A stretch of DNA of 60,610 nucleotides, taken from an uncultured Bacteroidales bacterium. Its GTDB lineage: Bacteria > Bacteroidota > Bacteroidia > Bacteroidales > UBA932. Below, one piece after another: positions 1-9,412 of this stretch (its first letter is position 1; every line of letters begins with the position of its first letter). The DNA lies in the NCBI GenBank assembly GCA_946625485.1, contig CAMOTB010000002.1, forward strand, positions 1 to 60,610. Reading direction: 5' to 3'. The translations under genes and the position numbers were made by a program. The notes beneath the pieces are model-generated. The model ran no database searches and was not told the origin of the DNA. It saw nothing but the letters and a program-made list of their open reading frames with translations.

Positions 1-51
<51 letters not shown>

Positions 52-80
52 ATGTGGATTGCAAAGGTAAGGATTTTTTT

Positions 81-88
81 TAACTTTG
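81..88 (+). promoter_or_regulatory. Bacteroidetes-type -7 box TAACTTTG
   Basis: Exact match to TAnnTTTG; only 4 nt before the first ATG of the aldolase ORF (93) and 10 nt before the second ATG (99). Confidence 0.5.
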
Positions 89-92
89 CAAT

Positions 93-860
93 ATGGAAAT
101 GAATAATCTTGAAAAATTCCTGGCAAAAGTCAGGGCCGGACAGTGCCCTCTAGGGGGCTGTGTTTCGTTTTCTGATCCGGCAGTAACGGAAGTGGTGGCG
201 GAGGCCGGGTTCGACTTTGTCTTCATCGACGGCGAGCATGGCGAGATTGACCGGAATACGGCTATGCACCATCTGATGGCAGTGCGTGGAACAGACTGTG
301 CATCGTTCTACAGGGTGCCGGCTTGCGACCATACGGAGATTAAAAAGGTGATCGACTTCTGCCCTGCGGGCATTATCGTCCCGATGGTGATGAATGCCGA
401 ACAGGCGGCGCTGGCCATCGCGGCGATGCGTTATCCGCCGGTCGGGAACCGGGGATGCGGCTTCCGCCGCGGGCTGCGATACGGCGCCGGGGATATGAAG
501 GAGTATTGGGAAGCATCGGCCCATGACCCGCTGGTGATCCTGCAGATCGAACACATCGATGCCGTCCGGGACTTGGACCGCATCCTGGCCCTGCCGGGGC
601 TGGACAGCGTGCTGGTCGGCCCTTACGACCTGTCGGCCTCGATGGGAAAAGCCGGGCAGTGGGATGATCCCGAGGTCAAGGCTGCGTACGACGAGGTCGC
701 GCTCAAAGCCAAGGCGGCCGGTGTGCTGCTGGGCGTGTCGCTGGAAGTGGAATATGCGGCATGGAAGCGCCGGGGCGTGGATTACATGGCCGTGCGGGGA
801 GATGCCGGCGCCCTGCTGGAGGGCTTCCGCAACTCCATCCGCGCCTTCCGGGAGGCTTGA
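93..860 (+). CDS. HpcH/HpaI aldolase/citrate lyase family protein
   Basis: 255 aa ORF; motifs FVFIDGEHGEID, GIIVPMV, LQIEHIDAV and VLVGPYDLSASMG are typical of 2-keto-3-deoxy acid (HpcH/HpaI) aldolases. Start may be 93 or 99. Confidence 0.9.
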   Translation: MEMNNLEKFLAKVRAGQCPLGGCVSFSDPAVTEVVAEAGFDFVFIDGEHGEIDRNTAMHHLMAVRGTDCASFYRVPACDHTEIKKVIDFCPAGIIVPMVMNAEQAALAIAAMRYPPVGNRGCGFRRGLRYGAGDMKEYWEASAHDPLVILQIEHIDAVRDLDRILALPGLDSVLVGPYDLSASMGKAGQWDDPEVKAAYDEVALKAKAAGVLLGVSLEVEYAAWKRRGVDYMAVRGDAGALLEGFRNSIRAFREA

Positions 861-865
861 CCCCT

Positions 866-2287
866 CTAGCGAAAACGCGATGCCAGGAAAGCCAGGATGC
901 CGGCGAGGTCCGTACGCGCGAAAGAGCGCTGCTCGCCCGAGGCCAGATTCTTGATCTGGACCGTGCCGGCCGCCATCTCCGTCTCCCCATTGATCGACAG
1001 GAACGGGATCGCCTTGCGGTCCGCATAATCAAATTGCTTCTTCAACTTGGCGCTGTCCGGATACACTTCAACAGCCACGCCGGCCTCGCGCAACGCCTGC
1101 GCCACACCCAAGGCATAAGCGGCTTCCTGTGCGCCCATGTTGGCAAAAAGGACCCGCGTTGCGGACTTCAGCCCCTCGGGGAATTTGCCCAAGCCCTTCA
1201 GTACGTCATAGATGCGGTCCGCACCGAATGAGATGCCGACGCCGGACATGTCCGGAAGGCCGAAAATGCCCGTCAAGTTGTCGTAACGACCGCCGCCGCA
1301 GATGCTGCCGATCTGCCAGTCCAAGGCCTTCACCTCGAAAATGGCGCCTGTGTAATAATTGAGCCCCCGCGCCAGCGACAAGTCAATCTCCACGGCGCTG
1401 TGAACTCCGGCTGCCTCGATGTAGCCGAAGAGTTCCTCCAGTTCGTCCAAACCTTTCAGGCCGGTCTCGGATACCAGGCCCGAAGCGGAACCGCCGTTCA
1501 TCAGGGAACGCATCGCAGCGATCTTTTCCTGAGCGTTTCCGCTCAGCTGCAGGATCGGCTCGATCACGGCCACGGCTTCGTCCGTCAATCCGTTTTCCTT
1601 CATCTCAGCCTCCACGGCCTCCAAGCCGATCTTGTCCAGCTTGTCGATGGCGACCGTGATGTCTACGACCTTGTCCGGAAAGCCGCAGATCTCGGCAAAT
1701 CCAGTCAGGACCTTGCGGTTGTTGATCTTGATCAAGACGTTGACGTCCAGCAGCTTGAACACCCGGTCAACGATCTGGACCAGCTCCAGCTCGTTGAGTT
1801 GCGACCGGCTGCCGATCACATCCACGTCGCACTGGTAGAACTCGCGGTAACGGCCCTTCTGGGGACGGTCTGCCCGCCAGACCGGCTGGATCTGGAAGCG
1901 CTTGAACGGGAAAGATATCTCGTTCTGATGCTGGACGACGTAACGCGCGAAAGGCACAGTCAGATCATAGCGAAGCCCCTTTTCGCAAACGGCCAGGGAA
2001 AGCGCTTTGCTGTTGTACGCCTTCTCTCCTTCCGGCAGTTGATACTGCGAATAGTCAATGCCGGAAAAGGCATCTCCCGAGTTCAGGATGCGGAACAGCA
2101 GTTTGTCTCCTTCGTCCCCATATTTGCCCAGCAGCGTGGAAAGATTCTCCATCGCCGGCGTTTCAATCTGGGAATAGCCGAAGGTTTTGAAGACAGATTT
2201 GACCGTATCGAAAATATAATTGCGCTCTGCAGTTTCCTGCTGACCGAAATCACGGGTTCCTTTAGGGATAGAAGGTTTTTGTGCCAT
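866..2287 (-). CDS. hisS: histidine--tRNA ligase
   Basis: [14 protein letters not shown]...; class II aaRS motifs ([50 protein letters not shown]). ORF extends to 2305 but MAQ at 2287 is the probable start. Confidence 0.95.
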   Translation of the reverse strand: MAQKPSIPKGTRDFGQQETAERNYIFDTVKSVFKTFGYSQIETPAMENLSTLLGKYGDEGDKLLFRILNSGDAFSGIDYSQYQLPEGEKAYNSKALSLAVCEKGLRYDLTVPFARYVVQHQNEISFPFKRFQIQPVWRADRPQKGRYREFYQCDVDVIGSRSQLNELELVQIVDRVFKLLDVNVLIKINNRKVLTGFAEICGFPDKVVDITVAIDKLDKIGLEAVEAEMKENGLTDEAVAVIEPILQLSGNAQEKIAAMRSLMNGGSASGLVSETGLKGLDELEELFGYIEAAGVHSAVEIDLSLARGLNYYTGAIFEVKALDWQIGSICGGGRYDNLTGIFGLPDMSGVGISFGADRIYDVLKGLGKFPEGLKSATRVLFANMGAQEAAYALGVAQALREAGVAVEVYPDSAKLKKQFDYADRKAIPFLSINGETEMAAGTVQIKNLASGEQRSFARTDLAGILAFLASRFR

Positions 2288-2318
2288 AGTGTGCGTCAAA
2301 ATCAATACTTAGAGTCTG

Positions 2319-2326
2319 CAAATTTA
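2319..2326 (-). promoter_or_regulatory. -7 box TAAATTTG for hisS
   Basis: Plus-strand CAAATTTA = minus-strand TAAATTTG, exact TAnnTTTG, about 32 bp upstream of the hisS start. Confidence 0.55.
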
Positions 2327-2346
2327 GGTTTTTTTGTCGATTTTAT

Positions 2347-2354
2347 TAAATTTG
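2347..2354 (+). promoter_or_regulatory. -7 box TAAATTTG for sppA (divergent with hisS)
   Basis: Exact TAnnTTTG about 26 bp upstream of the ATG at 2380. Confidence 0.55.
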
Positions 2355-2379
2355 TCGCCCATATATCAGATTTAAAGCA

Positions 2380-4188
2380 ATGAAGGATTTTGTAAAAATG
2401 GTTCTGGCCGTCATCTGCGGCCTTTTCATCCTCGGTATTCTGAGCTTCTTCATGTTCTTCGGCATGGTCGGATCGATGGCTGCCGCCGGATCATCGAAGC
2501 CTTCCGTCCCCAAGAACGCCGTGCTCAAACTCGACATGGGCGAGATCTCTCTGGGCGAGCAGTCTGCAGAGGCCATGCCCACCGTGCAGTTGCTCCAAGG
2601 CGGCGGACAGACCGCAACGATCGGCATCTGGGATGCCGTCAGCGCCATCAACGCCGCAGCAGAGGACAGCAACATCCAATACATTTATCTCCTGCCTGAG
2701 AATACAGCTGCCGGAATGGGCCACATCTACGAACTCCGCACGGCCCTGGAAAACTTCCGCAAAAGCGGCAAAGCCATCATCTCCTACATGGACAACGTGA
2801 CGACGGGCGGCTATTACCTCGCCTCAGTTTCCGACAAAATCTACCTGACTTCCCACGATGGCATTACGTCCCTTTTCCATGGGATCAGCGGGCAGATGGT
2901 CTTCCTGAAAGACATCCTGGATAAGCTCGGAGTCAATGTCCAGCTGATCCGCCACGGCAAATACAAGTCCGCCGGTGAAATGTACGTCCGAAACGCATCC
3001 AGCCCTGAGAACATGGAGCAGAACCAGGCGATGATTTCCTCGATCTGGAACGAGTTCCTCCGCGGGATTTCCGTCAGCCGCGAGATTCCGATCGAGGAGC
3101 TCAATGCCCTGATCGACGACCTGAAACTCAACTTCCCCCAGGACTTCCTGGATGCGAAACTGGTGGACGGTCTCGTGACCAAGGAAGAACTGAAGGAGAA
3201 ACTGGCATCCCTGTCCGTCGTGGACTCTTTCAAGGATGTCAAGATGGTCTCCTTCCCCGATTATGTCAGTGCCAAGGTGACGCCCAACACGAAGGCTAAG
3301 CAGAAGCTCGCCGTCGTCTATGTGGACGGTGACATTGTGGATGGCAAGGGCAAGCAGAGCGTAGCCGGCGACCGCTTCGCCAACGTAATCGCCAAGGTCC
3401 GGGCCGATTCTACCGTCAAGGCTGTTGTCTTCCGCGTCAATTCTCCCGGCGGCAGCGTGCTGGCTTCCGAGAAGATCCGTTCCGAAGTGGACCAGCTCAA
3501 GGCCGTCAAGCCCGTGATTGCCTCCTATGGCAATTACGCCGCCTCGGGCGGTTACTGGATCTCCTCCAACTGCGGGCATATCTTCTCCGACCCGACGACG
3601 CTGACCGGTTCCATCGGTGTGTTCAGCATGATTCCGGATTTCAGCAAGACCGTGAAAGACATCGCCCACATCACCTATACGCCGGTCAAGTCCAACAAAC
3701 ATTCCGACATGATGTCGCTGATGCGTCCTTTGGATTCCGAAGAGACGGCCTATATGCAGGCCTCCGTGGAGCGCATCTATGACCGTTTCGTCAGCCTGGT
3801 AGCCGAAGGCCGCAACCTGACCTACGAATTCGTGGACAACGTGGCCCAGGGCCGCGTTTGGACGGGACGTGACGCTCTCTCCATTCACCTGGTCGATGAG
3901 ATCGGTACCTTGGAGGACGCAATACATTATGCGGCAGAAGCTGCCTCTGAGGGCCTGGAAGAGGCCGACATGAAGAACTGGAACGTAGTCGCTTACCCCA
4001 AACCGCTGACGGCCGTGGAGCAGATCATGGAAATGCTGGGCAGCAAACCCAACGGCGAAGAGATCTTTGCCGGAACCGTTCTGGAACCGGCTGCCAACGC
4101 CTTGCTGGACTGGACGAAAGCACTTCAAGACGGTAACCGGTCCGTGATGGTCGCCCGTATGCCCTACGACATGGTTTGGGCGCGCTAA
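2380..4188 (+). CDS. sppA: signal peptide peptidase SppA, 67K type
   Basis: 602 aa; N-terminal TM; duplicated S49 peptidase domains with VFRVNSPGGSVLASEKI and YAASGGYWISS. Confidence 0.95.
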   Translation: MKDFVKMVLAVICGLFILGILSFFMFFGMVGSMAAAGSSKPSVPKNAVLKLDMGEISLGEQSAEAMPTVQLLQGGGQTATIGIWDAVSAINAAAEDSNIQYIYLLPENTAAGMGHIYELRTALENFRKSGKAIISYMDNVTTGGYYLASVSDKIYLTSHDGITSLFHGISGQMVFLKDILDKLGVNVQLIRHGKYKSAGEMYVRNASSPENMEQNQAMISSIWNEFLRGISVSREIPIEELNALIDDLKLNFPQDFLDAKLVDGLVTKEELKEKLASLSVVDSFKDVKMVSFPDYVSAKVTPNTKAKQKLAVVYVDGDIVDGKGKQSVAGDRFANVIAKVRADSTVKAVVFRVNSPGGSVLASEKIRSEVDQLKAVKPVIASYGNYAASGGYWISSNCGHIFSDPTTLTGSIGVFSMIPDFSKTVKDIAHITYTPVKSNKHSDMMSLMRPLDSEETAYMQASVERIYDRFVSLVAEGRNLTYEFVDNVAQGRVWTGRDALSIHLVDEIGTLEDAIHYAAEAASEGLEEADMKNWNVVAYPKPLTAVEQIMEMLGSKPNGEEIFAGTVLEPAANALLDWTKALQDGNRSVMVARMPYDMVWAR

Positions 4189-5195
4189 ATCGCTTTGACC
4201 GAATCCCTTACTACGATATCCGGTGGAAGGAACAGATGTGATACGTTTCTTTCGCCGGATATCTTTTTGAGCAGCAGCTTGACCGCGACCAGGCTGATTT
4301 CCTGGACGGGTTGTGCGATGCAGGTGATACGGGGAGTCATGTAGTTGAACAGGAGATTGTCGTCAAACGAGATCAGGGAGATGTCGTCCGGGATGGTCAT
4401 CCCGGATTCCTTGACGGCTTTGACGGCGCCGAGCAGGATCTTGTTGCTGAGAGCCAGGATCGCGGTCGGCGGCTCTGCCTCTGAGAGGACAAGGTTGGTC
4501 TCGACGTAGCCGTTCTGAATGGAAAAGGTATCCCCGGAAACCTGGATATAGTCTTCCAGGCCGTATTTTTTCATAGTGTCGACATATCCCCGGACACGCT
4601 GACGGCAGGTCATTGCGTCCGGATTGCCTTGGACACAGGCGATCTTACGGTGGCCGTTGGAGATAAAATGCTCGACGGCCATCACGGCACCGCGGTAGTT
4701 GTCCGTCGTAACAAAAGACCAGTCGCCGGAATCGTCAAAATAGCGGTCCACTATGACCAGCGGCAATTCGGCCCCCTCTACCCTTGCAAAGGCAGGCGTT
4801 TCCCGTCCGCAGGGGACCGCGATGATGCCGTCCACCTTCCGGGCAAGCAGAGTGGCGAAGCCTTCGTTTTCGTTCTTTTCATCTTCCTGGGTATCGACAA
4901 CGATGACGGTATACCCCAGTTTCCTGGCTTCCGCGATGATGCAGCTGGCGATTCCCGAGAAGAAGGTATCACCGACCCCCGGGATCAGCAAGCCGATGGT
5001 GTCGGTTTTGCCCGCCCTGAGCCCCTTCGCGATCAGACTGGGGGTGTAGTTGGATTTTTCAACCTCGCGCCGCACCCGGGTGACGGTCGCTTCGCTGATC
5101 CTGTATTTCTCAGCTTTGCCGCTCAGGATGCGGGAAACGGTGGAAACCGAGCATTGCGCCCTTTCGGCAATACTGGCCAGAGTATCAGTTGCCAT
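4185..5195 (-). CDS. LacI family transcriptional regulator
   Basis: N-terminal HTH TLASIAERAQCSVSTVSRILSGK, then periplasmic-binding-protein-like effector domain. Confidence 0.93.
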   Translation of the reverse strand: MATDTLASIAERAQCSVSTVSRILSGKAEKYRISEATVTRVRREVEKSNYTPSLIAKGLRAGKTDTIGLLIPGVGDTFFSGIASCIIAEARKLGYTVIVVDTQEDEKNENEGFATLLARKVDGIIAVPCGRETPAFARVEGAELPLVIVDRYFDDSGDWSFVTTDNYRGAVMAVEHFISNGHRKIACVQGNPDAMTCRQRVRGYVDTMKKYGLEDYIQVSGDTFSIQNGYVETNLVLSEAEPPTAILALSNKILLGAVKAVKESGMTIPDDISLISFDDNLLFNYMTPRITCIAQPVQEISLVAVKLLLKKISGERNVSHLFLPPDIVVRDSVKAI

Positions 5196-5320
5196 GGGAG
5201 GATATTAAAAAACCGGTGAATAAACTTTTCACAAAATAAAAAAAATAATTCAAACGGCAAAAAAACCGTTCCTCGACCTAAAAAAAACACGACAAAAGGA
5301 TCAAAAACCAATAATTTTTA

Positions 5321-5328
5321 TATATTTG
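5321..5328 (+). promoter_or_regulatory. -7 box TATATTTG upstream of the SusC-OmpA gene
   Basis: Exact TAnnTTTG in an AT-rich intergenic region divergent from the LacI gene. Confidence 0.6.
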
Positions 5329-5330
5329 TG

Positions 5331-5346
5331 CCTAACGTTTGCGCAA
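5331..5346 (+). promoter_or_regulatory. putative LacI/PurR-type operator CCTAACGTTTGCGCAA
   Basis: Contains AACGTTTGCG (half of a classic LacI/PurR-type site) and the palindrome TTGCGCAA, 2 bp downstream of the -7 box and beside the divergent LacI gene. Confidence 0.45.
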
Positions 5347-5397
5347 CTAAAATCTAACAAAAACCATAAAGTATTATTAACTAAAAACGTAATGATT

Positions 5398-8300
5398 ATG
5401 AATCAAAAGTTCATTGCTCGTTTCTGCTTGGCAGCCGCGCTGCTCTGCGGACCGGTCTTCGCGTCCGCATATGCCGCTCCCGCCAAAGCTGATTCCGACC
5501 AGACTCCGGGCAGGACGGTGACCGTCCGCGGCGTCGTCTATGACGACCAGGGCCAGCCTCTTCCTGGAGCCAGCGTGATGGTCAAGGGTACGACCCAGGG
5601 CACGGTCACGGACCTGGACGGAAACTATTCCCTCAACGTCCGCCCCGACCAGACCCTCGTGGTCTCCTTCATCGGCATGAAGGACCAGGAGATCCCGGTG
5701 AACGGCCGCACGTCGATCAACACGTCGCTCGACACCCAGGCCACTTCCCTGGATGACGTCGTCGTCGTGGGTTACGGCACTATCAAGAAAGCCAACCTGA
5801 CCGGTGCGGTGGACGTCATCGACTCCAAGCAGTTCGAGAGCCGCGTGGCCGCCAACGTCGACCAGATGCTCATCGGCGCCACGCCGAGCGTCACCCTGGC
5901 TACGCTCGACGGTGCTCCCTACCGTACCACCAACAACCTCTCCGGCTATCAGGTCCGCGGCGTCTTCCAGTCTCTGGCAGACAGTTCCGCGCCCGGCGAC
6001 TATTTCGGATCGCTGGTCCTGATCGACGGCGTGGAGGGTGACCCCAGCAGCCTGAACCCCAATGACATCGAGAGCGTGTCCGTCCTGAAGGATGCGGCCG
6101 CCTCCGCCGTCTATGGTTCCCGCGGTTCCTACGGCGTGATCCTCATCACCACGAAGAACCCCACCCAGGAAGACCGGGTGACCGTCAACTATTCAGGTAA
6201 CTTCAACTTCATGACCCCGACGGCCATGCCGGACCTGCTGACCGACGGCGAACTGTACATGAATATTCGTGCCGAGGCCTACCGTGGCTACAACAACAAG
6301 TATGCGACTGTCAACAACCTCTGGCCCGCCAAGACTGACGCCCACGCCATCTATGAAGGCTACCAGGCCGTGAAGGACGGGACCAAGAAGCTTGTGAACG
6401 GCGTCTATACCGCCCAGGACGGAAGTTACGAGTATTATGCCGCGACCGACTGGTTCGACGAGATCTATAAGGACTGGACAACCTCCCAGATCCACAATGT
6501 CAGCGTCAACGGAAAGAGCGGCAAGGTCAGTTACCTGCTCTCCGGCCGTATCTATGATTATCAGGGTATCTATGTCGGAAAGTCCGACCCCTACAAGACC
6601 TACAACCTCCGCTCCAAGATCAACGTGCAGGTCCTGCCTTGGCTGACCTTGGGCGAAAACCTGGAGTACTCCTACGACAACATCCAATATGGTATCAGCT
6701 CCACGGGTGACGACGGTATCAACGCCCCCCAGAAGCGCGCCATCAACTACGGATCCCCCAACTGGCCTGTCTACAACCCGGACGGCACGTTCACCAAGGC
6801 GGGCGCCTACATCCTGGGCGGCTTGCTGGGTGACGCCAACGATCCTGACTCCGCATACCGCAGAGGCAAGAGCAAGGCGACCACGGGCTTCCGGACCACG
6901 ACGTCCGTCGAGGCGGCCTTCTTCAACAACACGCTCCGCCTGCGCGGCGACTTCTCCTACCGGATCAAGGATTACACCTTCCTCAACAAGGACGTGGGCG
7001 TCTATTTCAGCAACGGCGTGGATGCAGACGGGAAGGCCATCGAGTCCTTCTCCCTCTCGGATGACAAACTTAACCGCCAGGACATCAAGCAGACCTTCAA
7101 GAATACCGACAACATGACCACGAACTTGGTCGCCGAATATGAGAACACTTTCGGCCGCCACTGGCTCAAGACCATGGTCGGTTACAACTATGAGGAGAAG
7201 AATCTCCATGACGGCGGTTTCCGGAAATACGGCCTCCTGTATGAGGATGCCCTGAACGAGAACTCCTTCGCTTATGCCAGCGGTACGCTCAAGGACAACG
7301 GCCTGGAGACCGGTTGGCTGAAGTACAGCGACTTCGGCATCAAGCACTGGCGCAACGCCGGCGTCTTCTTCCGCGTCAACTATTCCTACGACGACCGCTA
7401 CCTCCTCGAGGTGAACGGCCGCTACGACGGATCTTCCGTCTTCGCGAAAGACTACCAGTGGGGCTTCTTCCCTTCGGTTTCCGCCGCATGGCGTCCGACG
7501 CAGGAGCACTGGTGGCATATCGATCCCAAGTGGATCAGCGCCCTGAAGTTCCGCGTGTCCTATGGTGAGCTCGGCGACTGCATGTCCGCCGGCGCCTACC
7601 AGACGATGAGCACCTTCAAGACCGAGACCGCCACGAACCGCGTGTACAACGGCGCGAGCACGACCCGCACGCTTGTGGTACCGGATGTCAAGGACTGGCA
7701 TTACACCTGGGCGACGGTCCGCACCTTCAACGTCGGTGCCGACGCTTCCTTCTTCAACCACAAGTTGGATATCACGGGTGAGTACTTCATCCGCCGCAAC
7801 CTGAACATGATCACCCCGGGCCCGGCCCACACCGACACCTTCGGTTCCGATACGCCCAAGGGCAACAACGCGGACATGTCCACCTACGGTTGGGAAGTCA
7901 ACTTGAACTACAATACCAACTTCATGATGGCCGGCAAGCCTTCGCACTTCGGCTTCCACGCTTCGATCGGTGACAACTACACGATCGTGGACCGCTTCGT
8001 GGGCAATGAGATCGGCAGCATCAAGCCGTTCCAGTACCGTCCCGGCGAAATACTCGGTGAAGTCTGGGGCTTCCGGGCCAACGGCCTGTTCCAGAACCAG
8101 GAGCAGATCGACAACGCCTTCGGCGAAGGGGTCCCCTACGCCATCGCCAACACCTTCCAGTACAACAAGACGGCCGACCTGATCCAGCCCGGTGACATCT
8201 GGCTCAAGAATCTGGATGACGACCAGAAGATCACCTACGGCGCGCAGACCATCGACGACCACGGCGACCTCGAGATCATCGGCAACAAGATGCCTCGCTT

Positions 8301-9399
8301 CCCCTTCTCCTTCGGCTTTGACTTCGACTGGGGCAACTGGTATCTGAACGCCCGCTTCCAGGGTATCATCCACCACGACTTCTTCGCATACGGCGGATTC
8401 CTGGCCATCAACGCCTACGGTGTCAGCAACGGTCCCATGACCAAATGGTTCGTGGACAAATACTGGACGGAGGACAACCCCGATGCGCTCTTCCCGCGCC
8501 TGGCGAACGGCAACAAACTGCTGGCCAACTCCACGCAGACCGCCTGGAATGTCAAATTCAGCAAATTCCCGGTGGACCGTTACATGTTCAACGCCGGTTA
8601 TGTCAACCTGCAGAACGTCCAGTTCGGCTACAACATCCCGCGCAAGCTCTTGAAGAAGATCGGCGTCAGCGATGCCAGGATCTATTTCTCCGGTGAAAAC
8701 CTCTGGAACTGGTCGCCTCTATACAAGGTGTTCGGACGCGACTACGATGTCACTACCCTCACCTATGCGGGTGATGACCCGACCGAGGATCTGAACTGGT
8801 TCTCCGGCTATGGCTACCAGTATCCGAAACTCCGCACCCTTTCCCTGGGTCTCAGTGTGACTTTCGGCAGCAACACCTCCAATAAAGTTGCCGCAGGAGC
8901 CGGCGCCGCCGCCGCGATGGCTGACGCGCTGACCGCTGCGAACGCTGCCGCCGATGCCGCTGCCGCCAAGGCTCGCGCCGAGGCCGACGCCCTCCGTGCC
9001 GAGCTCGAGAAGGCCCTCAAGGCCAAGGAGGACTGCGAGGCTGCCAAGAAGCCCATGGCCGTGCGCCGCGCCGAGGCCCTCCACCTCGAGGACATCTACT
9101 TCGAGCTGAACCAGAGCGTCATCCGCGACTCCGAGGCCTACAAGGTCGACAAGCTCGTCCAAGTCCTCAAGGCCAACCCCGAGGCCAAGGTCTCCATCAC
9201 CGGCTATGCCGACCAGGCCACCGGTACGGAGCTGCGCAACCTCGTGCTCACCAAGGAGCGCGCCGAAGCCGTTGCCAACGCCCTCAAGGCTGCCGGCATC
9301 GGCCCCGACCGCATCCACACCGAATTCTACGGCACCGAGAAGGACTCCTCCTTCACTCCGGAGAACAACCGTCTCGCCGTCTGCATCGTGAACAACTAA
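5398..9399 (+). CDS. SusC/RagA-type TonB-dependent receptor with C-terminal coiled coil and OmpA-like domain
   Basis: CarboxypepD-regulatory-like domain (VTVRGVVYDDQGQPLPGASVMVKGT...), plug (VVVVGYGTIKKANLTGAVDVI) and SusC barrel ending LSLGLSVTFGS, followed in frame by an Ala-rich linker/coiled coil and IYFELNQSVIRDSEAYKVDKLVQVLKANPEAKVSITGYADQATGTELRNLVLTKERAEAVANAL (OmpA-like). Start at MNQKF 5398 or MIM 5392. Confidence 0.93.
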   Translation: MNQKFIARFCLAAALLCGPVFASAYAAPAKADSDQTPGRTVTVRGVVYDDQGQPLPGASVMVKGTTQGTVTDLDGNYSLNVRPDQTLVVSFIGMKDQEIPVNGRTSINTSLDTQATSLDDVVVVGYGTIKKANLTGAVDVIDSKQFESRVAANVDQMLIGATPSVTLATLDGAPYRTTNNLSGYQVRGVFQSLADSSAPGDYFGSLVLIDGVEGDPSSLNPNDIESVSVLKDAAASAVYGSRGSYGVILITTKNPTQEDRVTVNYSGNFNFMTPTAMPDLLTDGELYMNIRAEAYRGYNNKYATVNNLWPAKTDAHAIYEGYQAVKDGTKKLVNGVYTAQDGSYEYYAATDWFDEIYKDWTTSQIHNVSVNGKSGKVSYLLSGRIYDYQGIYVGKSDPYKTYNLRSKINVQVLPWLTLGENLEYSYDNIQYGISSTGDDGINAPQKRAINYGSPNWPVYNPDGTFTKAGAYILGGLLGDANDPDSAYRRGKSKATTGFRTTTSVEAAFFNNTLRLRGDFSYRIKDYTFLNKDVGVYFSNGVDADGKAIESFSLSDDKLNRQDIKQTFKNTDNMTTNLVAEYENTFGRHWLKTMVGYNYEEKNLHDGGFRKYGLLYEDALNENSFAYASGTLKDNGLETGWLKYSDFGIKHWRNAGVFFRVNYSYDDRYLLEVNGRYDGSSVFAKDYQWGFFPSVSAAWRPTQEHWWHIDPKWISALKFRVSYGELGDCMSAGAYQTMSTFKTETATNRVYNGASTTRTLVVPDVKDWHYTWATVRTFNVGADASFFNHKLDITGEYFIRRNLNMITPGPAHTDTFGSDTPKGNNADMSTYGWEVNLNYNTNFMMAGKPSHFGFHASIGDNYTIVDRFVGNEIGSIKPFQYRPGEILGEVWGFRANGLFQNQEQIDNAFGEGVPYAIANTFQYNKTADLIQPGDIWLKNLDDDQKITYGAQTIDDHGDLEIIGNKMPRFPFSFGFDFDWGNWYLNARFQGIIHHDFFAYGGFLAINAYGVSNGPMTKWFVDKYWTEDNPDALFPRLANGNKLLANSTQTAWNVKFSKFPVDRYMFNAGYVNLQNVQFGYNIPRKLLKKIGVSDARIYFSGENLWNWSPLYKVFGRDYDVTTLTYAGDDPTEDLNWFSGYGYQYPKLRTLSLGLSVTFGSNTSNKVAAGAGAAAAMADALTAANAAADAAAAKARAEADALRAELEKALKAKEDCEAAKKPMAVRRAEALHLEDIYFELNQSVIRDSEAYKVDKLVQVLKANPEAKVSITGYADQATGTELRNLVLTKERAEAVANALKAAGIGPDRIHTEFYGTEKDSSFTPENNRLAVCIVNN

Positions 9400-9412
9400 T
9401 ATGGATACGATT

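Noticed and set aside
2824-4128. 434-aa minus-strand ORF
   Set aside because: Antisense shadow of sppA.
6193-8376. 727-aa minus-strand ORF
   Set aside because: Antisense shadow of the SusC-OmpA gene; Val/Asp/Gly-rich low-information translation.
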